The translations under genes were made by a program, and so were the position numbers. Positions 12,401 to 24,255 of a stretch of 64,000 bases of DNA are shown here, one piece after another. How positions within the stretch are numbered: position 1 is the stretch's first letter; every line of letters starts with the position of its first letter. The notes below the pieces were generated by a model. That model searched no databases. It was not told where the DNA came from and saw nothing but the letters and a program-made list of their open reading frames with translations. Origin of the DNA: Mesostigma viride (lineage: Eukaryota; Streptophyta; Mesostigmatophyceae; Mesostigmatales; Mesostigmataceae); contig RPFO01000130.1 in assembly GCA_009746045.1 (NCBI GenBank), positions 581,808 through 645,807 on the forward strand, given 5' to 3'.

Positions 12401-15400
12401 ACATGAGCTCATAACACTTGCCATTTCAAGAGACACTGGGCCATGGAGTACAATGGCGGGGGGGCAAGTGCGAGGGTGCAACCCACAGGCACTCTGGGGC
12501 ATATTAAGGACAAGACAGGCGAGCGGTGGGGTTAGGCTTCAGGGGTCCCCCATCAGTCAACCAGGTGGGTGGTGCACTGGTGAGTTGAAAGTCGAGCACC
12601 CCAAGCTTGAAAGCATCGGACTTTTACGTTACCGCCGTATCGTTGTAACAAGCTTTCTGAACCTATCAGCCACAGCGATCCATCGCATAATAAAGAGATT
12701 TCTCAGCAAGCCGCGGACAGCAAACCTTGTTCACGGTAGCTGGCGTAGTGGTCAACCACGGACCCTTCCCGTTCTGTGCCAAGGTCAGGAAACAAGAGCA
12801 ACAGGACCAATTCCCCAAGTTGCACCTCCCGTAGGCACCCCTACCAAATTGGGGCACCCAGAACTGTCCTTGCCCCAAACTAGACACCCACTTCAGTGGA
12901 CCTCGCATCCAGGCGGTCAGTAGTAGCAGTCATAATGCACCCAGAGCAAAACCAAGTGTGGGCAATGGACCACCCGATAGGGAGGTGTTTCGCCCCCAAC
13001 CTGATTTTATTCGACAAGCCTTCCAGCAGTGCCCAGGTCCGGGCCCAAACTTTGGTGAGCCCCCTGGGGAGCGACAGAACACAGCCTTGAGCTGCCGTGA
13101 CGGGACAACTCTTCTTGAGGTGAAGGAGCAATTGTTCTCTTCCAGCGTCCACCACAGCCACACCCCCAGCAAGAAGCCTGCAAGCAAACCCTGCCTGGCA
13201 CATTTGCTTGTCAACATGCCTGGGTGTTTGTAGTCATGCACCAGAGCCGCGCAGACCACCGCAAGCTTGTCAAGGGGCTGAAGGTAGCCGCCCACCCCGC
13301 TGTCCCTCAGCAGGTGGCACAGGCTGGCGCTGACGTCAGCGACGTGCGCCGCATTGTGGTAGGGCTGCGGCTGCATGCGGCTGGGGAGCCAGCAGGAAAA
13401 GGCAAGCGCATGTGCGGCAGGTTTTGTTATCAAGGACAAGATCTCTTTACGGCTGCACGCGGCAGATGCAATTGAAGTCCAGGTATGCCCCACACAGGAC
13501 AGGACGGACACGCAGTGGCAGGATGGACACCCATCGGTGGCTGCCATGCTGTATCTATGGGTTTTGGAGGTCCTTGGAAGAGGGGGGGGGCAAAGAGGGA
13601 GATGCCAGCATGAGGGGCAGGTGGCAACAAATGCAAGCACCCCATGCACAACGGTGGTATAACGGGCAGGTGGCAACAAATGCAAACACCCAACAACAAT
13701 TGTGACCAGGCAGGGTGAGAAGTGAGCTATCGTGCTAAGAACGGAACAGAGTAACAAGCGACAAGCGACCATTGACACCAGGGCGGAAGAGCGACCGAGG
13801 GTATTGTGCAGCAGAGCCAGGCATGTGCCGCATGACAAAGCGTAGAACGAGCCAGGCACGGATGAACTCTGTTTTCTAACCAAGCCATCGTAGCAGGGCG
13901 CCAACAAGAGCGGCATGACAGCGACAACGTGCGACACGGGGCATGGAACGCCCTCCAGGAAAACAGTCAGAGAGATTCCGGAGATGGAAACAAATCCAGT
14001 TCTCCGGAATCTATCAAGTATTCCCTGTAGTGTCCTGATATCATGTGCTGGCGGAAGGACGCGCACCTGCCGATTTCCTGGAGAAAATTTGCCAGCTTGC
14101 TCTTGTGAAGGCCAAACTCCTGGATCAGCCCCAACCGGGTGAACACCGTGAAGCCCACCAGCGGCACGGCGCGCGTGGGGGAGGCGTGCGCCAGCGCGAG
14201 CGTGTCAAAGTCCCAGTACCCGACCTTCCCCAACAGCGCCACCTGCTGCTGGAGTGGCTCACCCAACGCTGCCACCTGGCGGCAAACGGGGCAGTCACTA
14301 GTGCCCTCTACATCAGTGAGTTCCCCTGGCGAGGGTTCACGCCCCCCTCCCAGGAGATCCGTTGGGGACCGGCCAGCCTGAGCGGAGCAAGTATGTGTCA
14401 AGGAGGCATCCTGCAACCCCACAGCCTCGGCCGCCAATGCATCCCCAGGGGGCGCCGCCGCAGCCAGCGCAGCAACGGCGTGAAGCCTCTCCACCGCTCC
14501 ATAGTCCATACAGGGTGCGCCTTGCCGGCACAGCCGCACCGACGGCTTCGGCACACAAGCCTCCACGGACTGGCTCTTTCCCGCCAGTGAGGGCGACGCG
14601 GCCTGTGCCACCAGGGGCCCACGCGGGGTTGTCCAGGAGGAAGAGGTGGCCGGCGGACTTGTCAGGTGCCGGACCAGGGCCTTCTCGCTGTCTGCACGAT
14701 CACTGAGACGACCCCTCCCATCACTTTCACATATTCCCATATTTTCCATGCCCTCGCCGCTCCCCCCATCCGTGTCCTGGAGGGAACTCTCTACAGTGGC
14801 CGCCTCTTCTGACGATTCCACGCGAGGGGCCTTGCCACCGTGTACGCTCTGGCCGGCAGCCGCAGGGCCTGGCGGGGGATTTCGACGATAACGCCTCACG
14901 TCCAGGGACGGCCACCGCCCGGTCGCCAGCAGGCGGATCCAGCGGCTGGTTTCCCGGTCCACGCGGTGCCTGGGGGTGAAGCGCTTGTTATCGCTGCCGC
15001 CGCCGTCCGATGAGGCCATGTCCATGTCATCGAGGAAGTGCGGGCGGTGCAGGTCATCCGAGGTTACTAGGGCCAGCATGTGGTGCTGCTGGGGCAACGA
15101 CAAGACGTCCCCCGGCTTGAGGCATTTCATGATGGTTGTCAGCTTTTCCAGGGGGGTGCCCATGTCGACCTGGGGCCAGAGAAGGGACTCCTCGTGCGCC
15201 AGTGCGGCGAGTCGTATCTCCAGCGCCTGCAGGGGGGTGACCGTGTGGCCAGCACAGAAGAACTATACACGGGTTGGGCGACTTATGGATCCTGTCAACG
15301 ATAATGATACGGCTCAACGAGAAGATGGTTATAAAAGGCAAAATAAAAGAACGCAATGGGGGTACCCAGCTCATGCCAAACAACATGGCCAGGATGCCAC

Positions 15401-18400
15401 TATTTGCTGTCAGGTTTGAAGTCGACCCCCCATATCACTCATCAGATGCCCCTGCCGTCGCCCTCCAGGCCGCACACAGGCTCTGGGCGCTTGCACGCAC
15501 CCAGACATAGCCCCAGCCCCTCCTCCCACTCACTCCCTACCCCATGCACCCCCCCCACCCCACCCTTCACCCCCACCCCCACCCCCTACTCACCCCATCC
15601 AGTCCACTCCAGCCCCCCTCCCACCCACGAACCCCCCCCCCCCCCCAACCCCCCCCCCCAGCCCACCACCTGATCCCACTCCACCCCACACACAACACAC
15701 AGCGGTGGCTATGCTGATCAGGGGACATCTAGGACAATACCTAAGTAAGAGGAAGTGGCAACGGCAATAATTAAAAACACAGGTTAAAGAATGACACTAG
15801 CTAAGTAAGGGCGATTACCAAGTAACACTTCCATGGCGCGGAAGTATGCCAGTGGTCAGGCAAAACATCCAAAGTCACAATAGGGATCCACAGAGTGCGG
15901 GGCCCCCCACCTCATTAGCTGCAGATGCCTCGTCCAGCTGGATGCCTTTAGCGGTGAGCACACTACTCAGCCACAGGGTGGATAGGCACATGGCCAGCGC
16001 GCCCACGATGGCCATGACCACGCCCAGCCCCATGCAGAGGGCGAGGCCAAAGTCGCGCGAGTGCTCGATCCCCCCCCACATCTCTCGACGGGGCACGACG
16101 AGGAAAACTACCAGCTGCAGTCCCTGGTGCTGCAAGGGGACGCTGTTGATGTAGTGGGGGCCGCTCCCGCTGATGTGAACGACGGCCTTGATGGACTCGG
16201 TGTGCATGCGATCACCGTATGTGCAGTTTATGTATCTGCAGGGATGCCACAGAGGATGTCGGTTCAGGCAGTGGTTCGCTACACTGCAGGTTTACAATCT
16301 GTTGGAACGAATAGGTGTAATCCTGGATGGAGGTACACAAAAGCCATTGATTGCCCTGTGAAAGCAGACCCATGTGTGGGCATCGTGCTGAAACTCAAGC
16401 ACTTGAACACATAGGTACGGTTGAATAGCGATGTCTAAGCCATATTTAGGTCCAGGGCAAAAATGGAGCAGTGTAGAAAAGGTTAGAATTGCTATAGCCT
16501 CGATGACGGACATGGGGTGCGAAAGCAGATAGCAGGGGATGGTCTGTGACAAAGACCACCTCCGAGTCAACGGCGATGGGGGGGATACAACAGCATCTCT
16601 TAGAACCATAAGAGATGACGGCATTAACCTTGCAAATACGGCACGGCCTAGAAACCGAGCCCGGCCCCTGCATATATCCAAAAACAAGCAGTGGTAGTAT
16701 CAGCGATAAACCCACCCAGGGTACAAACATACAGGCGCTGTAAATATACACTACGACAACGATGGTATTGTCTGCAGCAAACCAGCCAAGGAGGGGCCAC
16801 ATGGTCGCTGCAAATACAGGATGAATCAGCCAAGGGAACGCACATGGACGCCTCGCGGATGACCAGGTCGGAGGAGTTGGTGGCTGGCACAAAACGTGGT
16901 GGGGCGGGGAATGGCATCGGCAGGAACAACGTTCCATTGGACGCGGTGACCATGTTCATGGCCCGGCCCAGCGTGATGAACATGCGGCCGCCGTAGTCGC
17001 GCACCAGCGTGGTCGACTGGGTCATGTTCTGCAGCTTGGACGAGATCGAGGTGACTGACATCACCGCGGAGGTGGCACCGCTCGTATCCTTGAGAGCTCC
17101 GGCCACGAACAGGTAGGGCTGGAAGCCGTTGTCTGGGAAGGGGGAGCAGAGAAGCCACGCAGCAATAACACGCAGCAATAATGTAGGGATGAGGGGCATA
17201 TTGGCCACAAACAGGTACTGTGGGGCTGGAGGCCGTTGTCTGCGTGGATCAAATGGCAAGGGGGGACATGACTAGCCATAAAAGACAGTTATAAATGCTA
17301 CGAGAGCCTGCAAAAGGGTAATGCGATTCACCAATCTATATTGAAATGTCTGTGCGGAAGGGCTGGTGTAAACCAGGAAATGGCCGCTATTTAGGCACGA
17401 AATGTTCCCATAAGGGGGAAGGAAACACAGCCGCTGTAGATGAGGTTATTAACAATAAGCAATGGATGCGAGTCTGGACGAAAACAGCAGCAGCTGAACT
17501 AATGATGAGTGGTAGCATGCAGCGGCGATAGCACTCAAAACGGCCTAAAAGCAGCATGGCAGGGGCCGAAAAAATTATGGTAGAAAAGTGTCGATATTTA
17601 TAATCAAGAACCCGCAAACAAGGCAGTGGCCGGGCGTGGGTAGCAAAGGAGCTCAAAAACCCTTCGTTGCAACACAACCACACTCTCGCTAGACCAATAC
17701 CACGAGTGAGCCCCGTGTGGTCCCACCACGGTTCCTCCCTTGCCACCATGTGCTGTGCATTACAACAGGACAAAACAGGGCACGGATACGCGGCCAACAA
17801 GAGAGGGAGACATGGACCCTGTGGGGTAATGAATGACCTCCCCACATACAGGAGCTGTTTAGCTGCCAACTAGCTGGCCGAGCACACATCAAGCGCCGAT
17901 CACACGCGCATCCAAGTGCCGCGCACGCGCGCATTTAAGTGCCGCAAACGCGCGCATCCAAGTGCCGAGCACGCCCGCATCCAAGCGCCGAGCACGCGCG
18001 CATCCAAGCGCCGAGCACGCGCGCATCCAAGCGCCGAGCACACGCGCGGGATCCTTTGTTCCACTTGCCAACCACGTACCGACGGCCACGCTCCAATAGA
18101 AGACGTTCTTGGGCATCCGGCGCCCCACCAGCCAGATCGGGTTGGTCAGCGTGGAGCCGATCCCTGGGAAGTACCCCGACCCCGCCCATGGGACGGGGCA
18201 ACGCTCCGCGCACACTTTGCCGGAGGGACCCTGGGTGAGTGGGTCCCCTGTGGCCGGGTCAGGTACATACATATACAGCACCGCGATGCTGTCGTTCTTG
18301 GGGGGCGGCAGCGCCACAGCTTCACTGCTGCGGAGCACGGCTTGCTCCGGGCCGTTGCGGCGGTAGCCCGCGTAGCAGCCCACGCCAGAGAGCACCATCA

Positions 18401-20638
18401 CCGTCGTCATGTCCTTGTACGTGTTGAACACGCCCCACAGGGGGGGCAGCACGGGCCCTGACATGGTCTCCCACGAGTAGTCGGTGTAGAGGCCCCCCAG
18501 GGACACATAAAGGGCGCTCGCGGCCACGGACATGCGGTCCAGGAGGTTCTGCGGACGCGAGTGATGCATGGGCAGGTCAGACCAAGGGGGGCGGGGGCGG
18601 CGCACCATGTGAGCAGGATTTGATCCAACCCTTGGAGGAGGGGGGGGCGGGGGAGGCGGCATAGTCAGCAGGATTCCATCCGGGCCCACAGTCAGCAGGC
18701 CTCCATCACCGTGGGGGAGCGGGGCGGAAGGCCAGCAAGGTACCATCACATCTTATCAATCAAATAATGCATATATGAGCGTGACCGAGAAGGATCATGG
18801 CGTAGCCTGCAGGGTGATGGGTGACAGTTGACGATGCTGTCGGTGAAATTTTGGAACCAACATCCAACGTTGCGGACTCCCCCCGCTGTGATCCTGCCGC
18901 AGTGATTGTGACCAACCGTTTAAATGATTGGCGGTAGACCGGATTACCTGATTAAAAAAGCACACTTTGCCAAATTAGTTATCTTTTAGCAGGGTGAAGA
19001 TCAGTTTTTGATCCCTGCCTTTTGGATTTGGACCTTTTCTGGCATGGAAACAGCAGATTCGGAGAGTGCTCATCGAGATCTATCGAATGCGCTACTTAAC
19101 GTTGGTGTTGGACCCCCCCGTGTCCTACTTGCCCGGTCTTAACTTTGGCCCATTTGCTATAGGGGCACAGCATGCAGCCAAATTCACCTGTCTTGCTTGT
19201 AGCCCTACTATATCACTAAACCGGAAACCGACTTTTGAGTGCCGAGGCAAGATCCACGATCGTCTCGCGGAGATCTGTCGATTGCAGCAGTCCAAATAAA
19301 GTTTGGGGGTGGTTCCCGAGGCCCAGATTACGGTGGTAGTCCGGATGACCGCCAATCGATTCAGTTGGCAACAGCAAACGCGCAGCCACAAATGGAAATA
19401 CCGTCCAACGCACCCGGCTCCCTGCCCGGTGCATGGCAGCCCCTGTCAGATGGACACTCCCTGTATAATGCACACAGTCTTCATGCACTGCCACATGTGA
19501 GGAAAACTGTCACATCGTATTGGGGTATGCAGTTCCTCTCACAAACACTGGCCGGCACTGTGGTCAATAAAATCACGCATCAAAGAGCAATATACTTTTT
19601 CATCGGAGCAGAACTGGCCGTCACTGGACGATCTGTCGAGCCAGGTCCCTTTACTGGCCAGGGAAGCCCCTCACCGTTTAGGATAAGCCCCTATACCATC
19701 ATTATTTATTTGCCTTTGAGTATGCGCATAGATAGGTCACCGTATCCTTCAATTCTGAGCAATCTTTGGCTCCCTGACCGGGTTGGGGCAAGCATGTAGT
19801 TACTAAAATTATACAAATACAGGTAGGGTAGTAGTAACTTGTAAGAAGAGACGGCTGAATACAGGGCAAACGGTCATAGGTGGCAAAATACTGTGTGATG
19901 CAGGTCATTTAGTTGAGGGCCACGTACTTGGGGCTGGCTTATCATAGATCAGAAAGCACAGCACAAGTCAATGTGGCCGTGTTGCAACTTTCATGGCTAT
20001 TGCAACTTCATGGCTGAAACATAAAGCCCACAGAGGCTGCACCCGTGAGGCCGTGACCAGGCACATATATTATTTCCATCCAGCATGATGCTGGAGCATA
20101 ATGGTTTACAATTCTCTGGAATTCACTAGTTAGCGTCTAGACTCACGTTGCCGATTGTTTTTCCATCTATGGTCTTGATTTCAAAATTTCAGAACCGGCA
20201 TTTTTGTCAGGCCTGTTTCAATCAATCAAAGGGCCATTCCCTATTTTAATAATAGTCGTGAGGAGTCTAAAGCTACTAAAGCTTACTGAATGTTTAAATT
20301 CCAAGAGTGCTCAGAAGTCACAAGAAGACAGCAGCTTACTAACACATGGCGCCACAGATGTCGTAACTGGAGGAGGATAGGAAGAATTGTCGTCAGCAGA
20401 GGTACGTTACCTTCAATTCTTTGACCGCTCCCACAGCTACGTCCTCGCGAAGCTGGGCCGACATTTTATCGAACGAGTCATCCGTGGCCTTCAACGATAT
20501 CTTCCACGTGGCACCAGCCGTCAGCAAGATGACAGCCGCAATCACTATTACAAGAACCAGGCGAGCTTTGAGCATGAAATTTCTGCGAAATGAGGGGTTT
20601 GACCCAAGCGAAAACAGGCGCGCCTGTAGGCGTTCCAT
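5830..20638 (-). CDS. Receptor-like class I 3',5'-cyclic-nucleotide phosphodiesterase (multi-exon)
   Basis: Predicted to hydrolyse cAMP and/or cGMP at a membrane. Phased minus-strand exons: 20638-20411, 18548-18080, 17132-16844, 16235-15911, 15226-14067, 13380-13220, 12328-12192, 11176-10983, 10215-10142, 9788-9715 (1037 codons). Exon 1 gives a short cytoplasmic start and a membrane segment (about residues 24-41, LVLVIVIAAVILL). Residues about 77-400 look like an extracytoplasmic sensor (Cache-like, inferred), followed by a second membrane segment (LGVVMAIVGALAMC). A long Ser/Gly-rich linker precedes the catalytic domain: PYHNAAHVADV, ALVHDYKHPG|VNNDFL, LSERDFCELRRLVID, KVADIG|HAAK, EEFYNQG|D, SPFMDR and the invariant Gln in KSQ. 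These supply the HNxxH, HD and D metal ligands. Exon 6 ends at a GC donor. The C-terminus is unsettled: a candidate last exon at 5996-5830 reads VEAYLQTMPDT and the 28-bp array between reads YIDLVLFPP, matching the family's usual end. Confidence 0.85.
6022..6250 (-). repeat. 28-bp tandem repeat, eight units, each with an AG acceptor and exon-like start
   Basis: Read on the minus strand each 28-bp unit is a pyrimidine-rich run CTCTTCCCACCAG followed by TACATTGACCTGG (early units) or TACATTCAACTGG (later units). The first two units read YIDLVLFPP, which fits the hydrophobic pattern of the segment that follows the invariant Gln in class I phosphodiesterases (FIDFIVxP). The array therefore looks like repeated copies of an acceptor site plus the start of a phosphodiesterase exon. 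It lies between the last secure exon (9788-9715) and the candidate last exon (5996-5830). Which unit is spliced cannot be decided from sequence. Confidence 0.65.
6766..6846. repeat. 19-bp tandem repeat (about four units)
   Basis: GGATTAAAGTTTGGGGCAT is repeated head to tail about four times inside the last large intron of the phosphodiesterase gene. The region 6955-7060 next to it holds a separate imperfect direct duplication of about 46 bp (GAAAGTTGAAAAAGAAGCAG). Confidence 0.85.
7150..9262. repeat. 92-bp tandem repeat, 23 units
   Basis: Twenty-three near-identical 92-bp units (one of 91 bp), e.g. units starting at 7152, 7244 and 7336, with a handful of recurring substitutions (CACACC/CATACC, TACATGG/TAGATGG/TACGTGG, CGACG/CGATG). 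It lies within the intron following the phosphodiesterase exon at 9788-9715. Overlapping 67-residue open frames starting with MHTCWTREL in each unit are by-products of the repeat. On the minus strand each unit contains AGTCCAACAG|GTGTGC, faintly like the upstream exon's end AAGTCACAG|GTACAC, which may hint at an origin from the donor junction. Confidence 0.95.
9405..9600. repeat. Poly-G tract and (GGA)n microsatellite
   Basis: About 20 G with one A (9405-9430) is followed by about 56 uninterrupted GGA triplets ending at 9599. It lies in a phosphodiesterase intron, on the non-transcribed strand, so the transcript carries (TCC)n. The long arginine, glycine, serine and proline runs that can be translated from it are artefacts. 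Confidence 0.97.
11719..12147. mobile_element. MITE-like element, copy 1 (about 430 bp)
   Basis: This segment shares its whole length with 18926-19357, in the same orientation. Its ends are inverted: GAGACCGGACTAC near 11725 and GTAGTCCGGTCTC near 12123-12135, with TTGGCG/CGCCAA at the outer edge. Shared internal blocks include AAAAAAGCACA near the left end, GATCTATCGA in the middle and CTCTCGCGGAGATCTGTCGA near the right. There is no coding capacity, so it is a non-autonomous DNA-transposon-like element. It lies in the intron between phosphodiesterase exons 12328-12192 and 11176-10983. Confidence 0.75.
17203..17239 (-). repeat. Decoy copy of a phosphodiesterase exon start with intact AG
   Basis: On the minus strand 17239-17203 repeats the beginning of the exon that starts at 17132: CGCAG|ACAACGGCCTCCAGCCC versus CCCAG|ACAACGGCTTCCAGCCC, continuing through ACCTGTTTGTGGCC versus ACCTGTTCGTGGCC. 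The copy differs by a few substitutions and a 4-bp insertion (ACAG). It sits about 70 bp inside the upstream intron and keeps an AG, so it is a potential alternative acceptor; using it would shift the frame. Confidence 0.85.
17890..18045. repeat. About 23-bp tandem repeat in a phosphodiesterase intron
   Basis: Roughly seven imperfect units of GCGCGCATCCAAGCGCCGAG with variable right halves. They start about 35 bp inside the intron that follows the exon ending at 18080. The more distant units are more diverged. Confidence 0.85.
18926..19357. mobile_element. MITE-like element, copy 2 (about 430 bp)
   Basis: Second copy of the element at 11719-12147. Its terminal inverted repeats are clearer: GATTGGCGGTAGACCGGATT at the left and, reversed, GATTGGCGGTCATCCGGACT at the right. 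It lies in the first intron of the phosphodiesterase gene, in the same orientation as copy 1. I cannot identify a target duplication with confidence, so the superfamily is left open. Confidence 0.75.
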
Positions 20639-23071
20639 TGCCGCTAGGTAGCATGCCGCGCACGCGCGCGCAGGTTCATAAGATTTTTCTTCGTCCGCGT
20701 CGAGGCATTATTCCTCACGACGTCCCTGCACGGCAGGCACTGCCTCAATTAGCATGACCAAAACGGTCCACTGTAGAATCTAAAATACTAAACGTAGCTT
20801 TTCAGTTGCATTCATGCGATCCTGCCTCGATCAGCAGCATCCCTACAAGCTAAGACATGCTGAGCACGTCCCGGCGCCGATTTGTAATAACCGGCAAATA
20901 TGGTAAGAAAAAGAGCAGGCCCGCGCGCGGCCGGGAAGCCCCGCAATTAGTTCCACTGCCAGAAATCAACGTGCACCACTCCCTCAATTCCCTAGCTAGC
21001 AGGGTAACTGAAACGTTAGCATATAGCTGCAGTAGTGAGATGGAAATAAGAGGAAATAAGTAATAAAATGGGATTCATACACGGATATCAGGGCCGGGCA
21101 AGCGAACAGCTTCAAACTGGGTGGGAGACGTGTCTGCATGCAATGAGCGACGATGACGGCGATCTACGTGGGCATACTACCTAACTATTGCCCAAAATTA
21201 TTAATCGCCCAAATTTATTGCCCAAAATTACAATGCAAATTCTCTCTGACCCCAAGCATGGTAGTCGGTAGACGGAGACGTTTGGTCGTCTCCTAATAAT
21301 TATTATGCATTGAAAAGGCGGGCAGGCGCTTCCTCAGCGTACATACCGATGAGCATCGTATTTTCGGCCGTGGCAGTTGCGAACCCCCTGAGTCCACGTT
21401 TAAGTTTCCCAGGTTTCAGATCTTGAGTCCCTTCAGGTTTCGAGAATAACGCGAATGCTAGGGATTTCCGTGATATTTTTAGCCAGGCGTCTTCAGCTAC
21501 ATGACGTGTACAGTTTATGTACAGTTTACCAGGTATGTACATGACGTGTACAATTGATTAAAAGTACAGGGAGTAATAAATGTACCCAACAGGCTGACCC
21601 AGCAGGCTGACCCAACAGGCTGACCCAACAGGCTGTACCCTTTTCTAAACGTGAATGTAAAATATTCCGGGTAAATGGGTATTTTTGATATTAACCAATA
21701 GGAATAGCGTTAGGTGAAGAGGTACCACGTATCGACCAGCTGGTTACCAACTGTGTGTAGTGTGATAGGCGATATGTTTAGAATGGAAAGTATTGACGTC
21801 CATGCAGGTTTGCGGCTATGGTGTTGCAGAAAACTGACTGGCGCAGGAGCATTGATGCATGGATTCGTTCCAAACTTTATAGGCACAATTTATACGTCAT
21901 AAAGATGCTATAGACCTAGCTACTGCGCAACCTCTAACGAGGCACGTTATTATATCGGGCTGGTTTTTATTGCGTCAACACGCGTTTACTACCACGGGGA
22001 TGCCGATGAAGCTAGCACTTGGTATTTGCCGTTGTATCATTGAATGTTTCGCAACGAGTAAGTTTATTATGATGTATATCTCATATTTCATCAGCGGTGT
22101 GTGCCAGGAAAGCCTCGGGGCATCGTTTCTGTCATGAGCTTGCTACCTGTCAGCCAGCCTTTTTTGCGGTAATTCGACCTGGCGCAGTTTGCTGTCGCTG
22201 GCGATGCCTTCAAGGAGGTTCAGTGGTTTCATCGTTCGGTCAGTAATCCCGGACTCATTATCGAGGTTTCGTGATCTTGAAGTTCCTTCCTTACTACTTT
22301 TTTGTAATGGTTTGTCGTGGTGGCTGCGTACAACCAATTCGCCCAGTTTTTCATCCGTTTTTTTCATGGTTAGCTGCGTCTGCACCCTATATACTTGAGT
22401 AGCGATCGATGTAATGTTTAAATATGTTGTGCATGGTATTGTGATGGGCTTTCTTGCCTAAATTCTTTTGGAAAGATGGTATCCTGGCCTGAGGTTTTTG
22501 TTAGCTTTTGCGGCTTTGTTAGTAGAGGACACCCCATAGCCAGTTAGCAGCTACTTTTGTTAGTAGAGTACACCCCATAGCCGGTTAGCAGCTAGTATGA
22601 TAAAGCCCAGCATACAGGGAGCACGAGAAAAAAGTGAGCATCATGTTTGGCTTGTGTGGTTTCAAGGGTGTGCCCTTACCATGCTATGATACGTACGAGT
22701 GTGACTGTGCATAGGCGTGGTTATCTATCTTTATGTGCTATGATGGATTTTCTTCAGCCTGGAATGGACGTAATTAGCATGTTTGATAATCCATGATCTT
22801 TTTTGTTGCTATGGGATAAGAATCTAGCTTTGTGATGCTAGCAGGCGTCACCAGCCAAACTGTCCGCTATTTGTAGAGGGGACTTATTTTTAGAGCTTGC
22901 AGCTGGGTCCCTGGGACACCCCATGATGTCAGTGTTCAGAGGCCCTTAATAGCTTCCCATTCAACTGCCTTGGCAAGACCAGGACCAACAAACATGATTT
23001 GACATCCAATATTGCATTATAGGTGTCTCTTGTCTCGCACCCTACGCACCCCCTGCCAGGGGGTGCTATAT
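20639..23071. other. Intergenic; possible single exon only
   Basis: Upstream of the phosphodiesterase start there is no recognisable gene. Small repeats occur: a 17-bp unit AACAGGCTGACCC at about 21588-21645 (four copies) and a direct duplication of about 45 bp (GTTAGTAGAGGACACCCCAT) at 22508-22595. A minus-strand open stretch at 22385-22143 (MKKTDEKLGELVVRSH, then ESGITDRTMKPLNLLEGIAS) ends at a good donor, CTGACAG|GTAGCA, and could be one exon of an unrecognised gene; support is weak. Confidence 0.4.
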
Positions 23072-23082
23072 TTAGCACCCAT

Positions 23083-24070
23083 TAATTAATTAATTAATAG
23101 ACACGTGACTGCGTCACGTGAGCATAAGTCCTCAGTGGGAGGGGAACATGGGATGGAATGGATGGTATATGCTATCATCTAGGTCCTAGTTACAGGGGTG
23201 TGGGCACCGCGGCCCGAATCGCTATGAATGCCATACTTGGTCACACGCGGAGCCCCCACAGGCTTGGGGGTGGTCTCCTTCATCACTACTTGCCATCTAT
23301 CCTTGCGCACCATCTGCCTCCATATTACAGACAAACCAGGAGGCTGCCCGGGGGTGAGCCCGTCACGTCTAGCGTAGCACATGTCCATGCCGAGTCTATC
23401 ACGAAAAGTCCACGGGTGGCGGCCCTGCCGCGCGCGGCCGGGGGCACGCCAGGTGAGGACATATCGCCCAGGCTGGGCGGGCTTGGTGCCAGCTAGTCTA
23501 TCTGATGTATCTACCTGATCTGTGCGGGCCAGGTGCCCGGCTAGGCCCAGGCGCCTGTGCCTAATAATGTGGGAAACATAGGGCAAATCAGCGTACAAAT
23601 CCTCATTACTAATGTGCAAACCAAAGGGGATGTTAAGGGCCTTGCGCAGCATCTTGGTGACGGCGCCGTCGAGTCGTTGCTCCAGCTCCTGCATCAGTGT
23701 CCACGTCTCGGCGCCGTAGGTCAGGATCGTCAGAATGACGACCTTGAAGAGGTCACGCTTGACGATCCGGGGTAGGGCGGGGTTGCTCCACCAGCGGCGG
23801 TGGTCATGGAGGTGCGCCCACGCCATGCCGATCCGTGTCGTCATATCGTCCTCGCAGTCGGGAAGCCAACTGCCGAGCAGCTTGAAGCGGCCTGAAGGAG
23901 GGTAGTTGACCTCGGCATCGTCTAAGAGGCGGAGTGTGGGTGGGGGCCCTGCCATGCCGAGGGCCAGGGCCTCCGTTTTGGGGCTGAGTTCTAGACCAAC
24001 CGCCCGAGCCTCGAGCGCCAGGCAGTCCAGCCAAAGTTGGGCAGACTCCGGCTTCTCGATGAGCGTGATG
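23083..24070 (-). mobile_element. Non-LTR retrotransposon, 5'-truncated, with 11-bp target duplication
   Basis: Minus-strand frame from 24070 to about 23180 encodes the end of a LINE-type reverse transcriptase: ITLIEKPESAQLWLD (immediately after where the YADD box would be), KVVILTILTYGAETWTL, LPYVSHIIRHRRLGLAGHLA and VIWRQMVRKDRW. The 3' UTR follows with the CACGTGAC-TGC-GTCACGTG hairpin at about 23101-23121 and a TTAA tail at 23083-23098. Both ends are flanked by TTAGCACCCAT (23072-23082 and 24071-24081), the expected target-site duplication, so truncation happened at integration. The frame is intact, so this is a fairly young insertion but lacks the active site. Confidence 0.9.
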
Positions 24071-24255
24071 TTAGCACCCATAGGACATTGCAACATGACC
24101 TAAGACATGACCCCCAAGGAGGTCCACATATGTGTGTGCTTTGGTCCTTAGTAGTATGGGCAGGCTGTAACCCGGTCGCTCTACGGCCGGCCCCAGTACT
24201 TGTCTACCAGGTTATTGCGTGCGACTAGGTGCGCACTAGACAGAGTTGTAATCTA

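Noticed and set aside
12930-14066. 378-codon minus-strand frame as one exon
   Set aside because: Only 13380-13220 matches the phosphodiesterase family; the upstream and downstream parts are intron, shown by the splice sites and the join to neighbouring exons.
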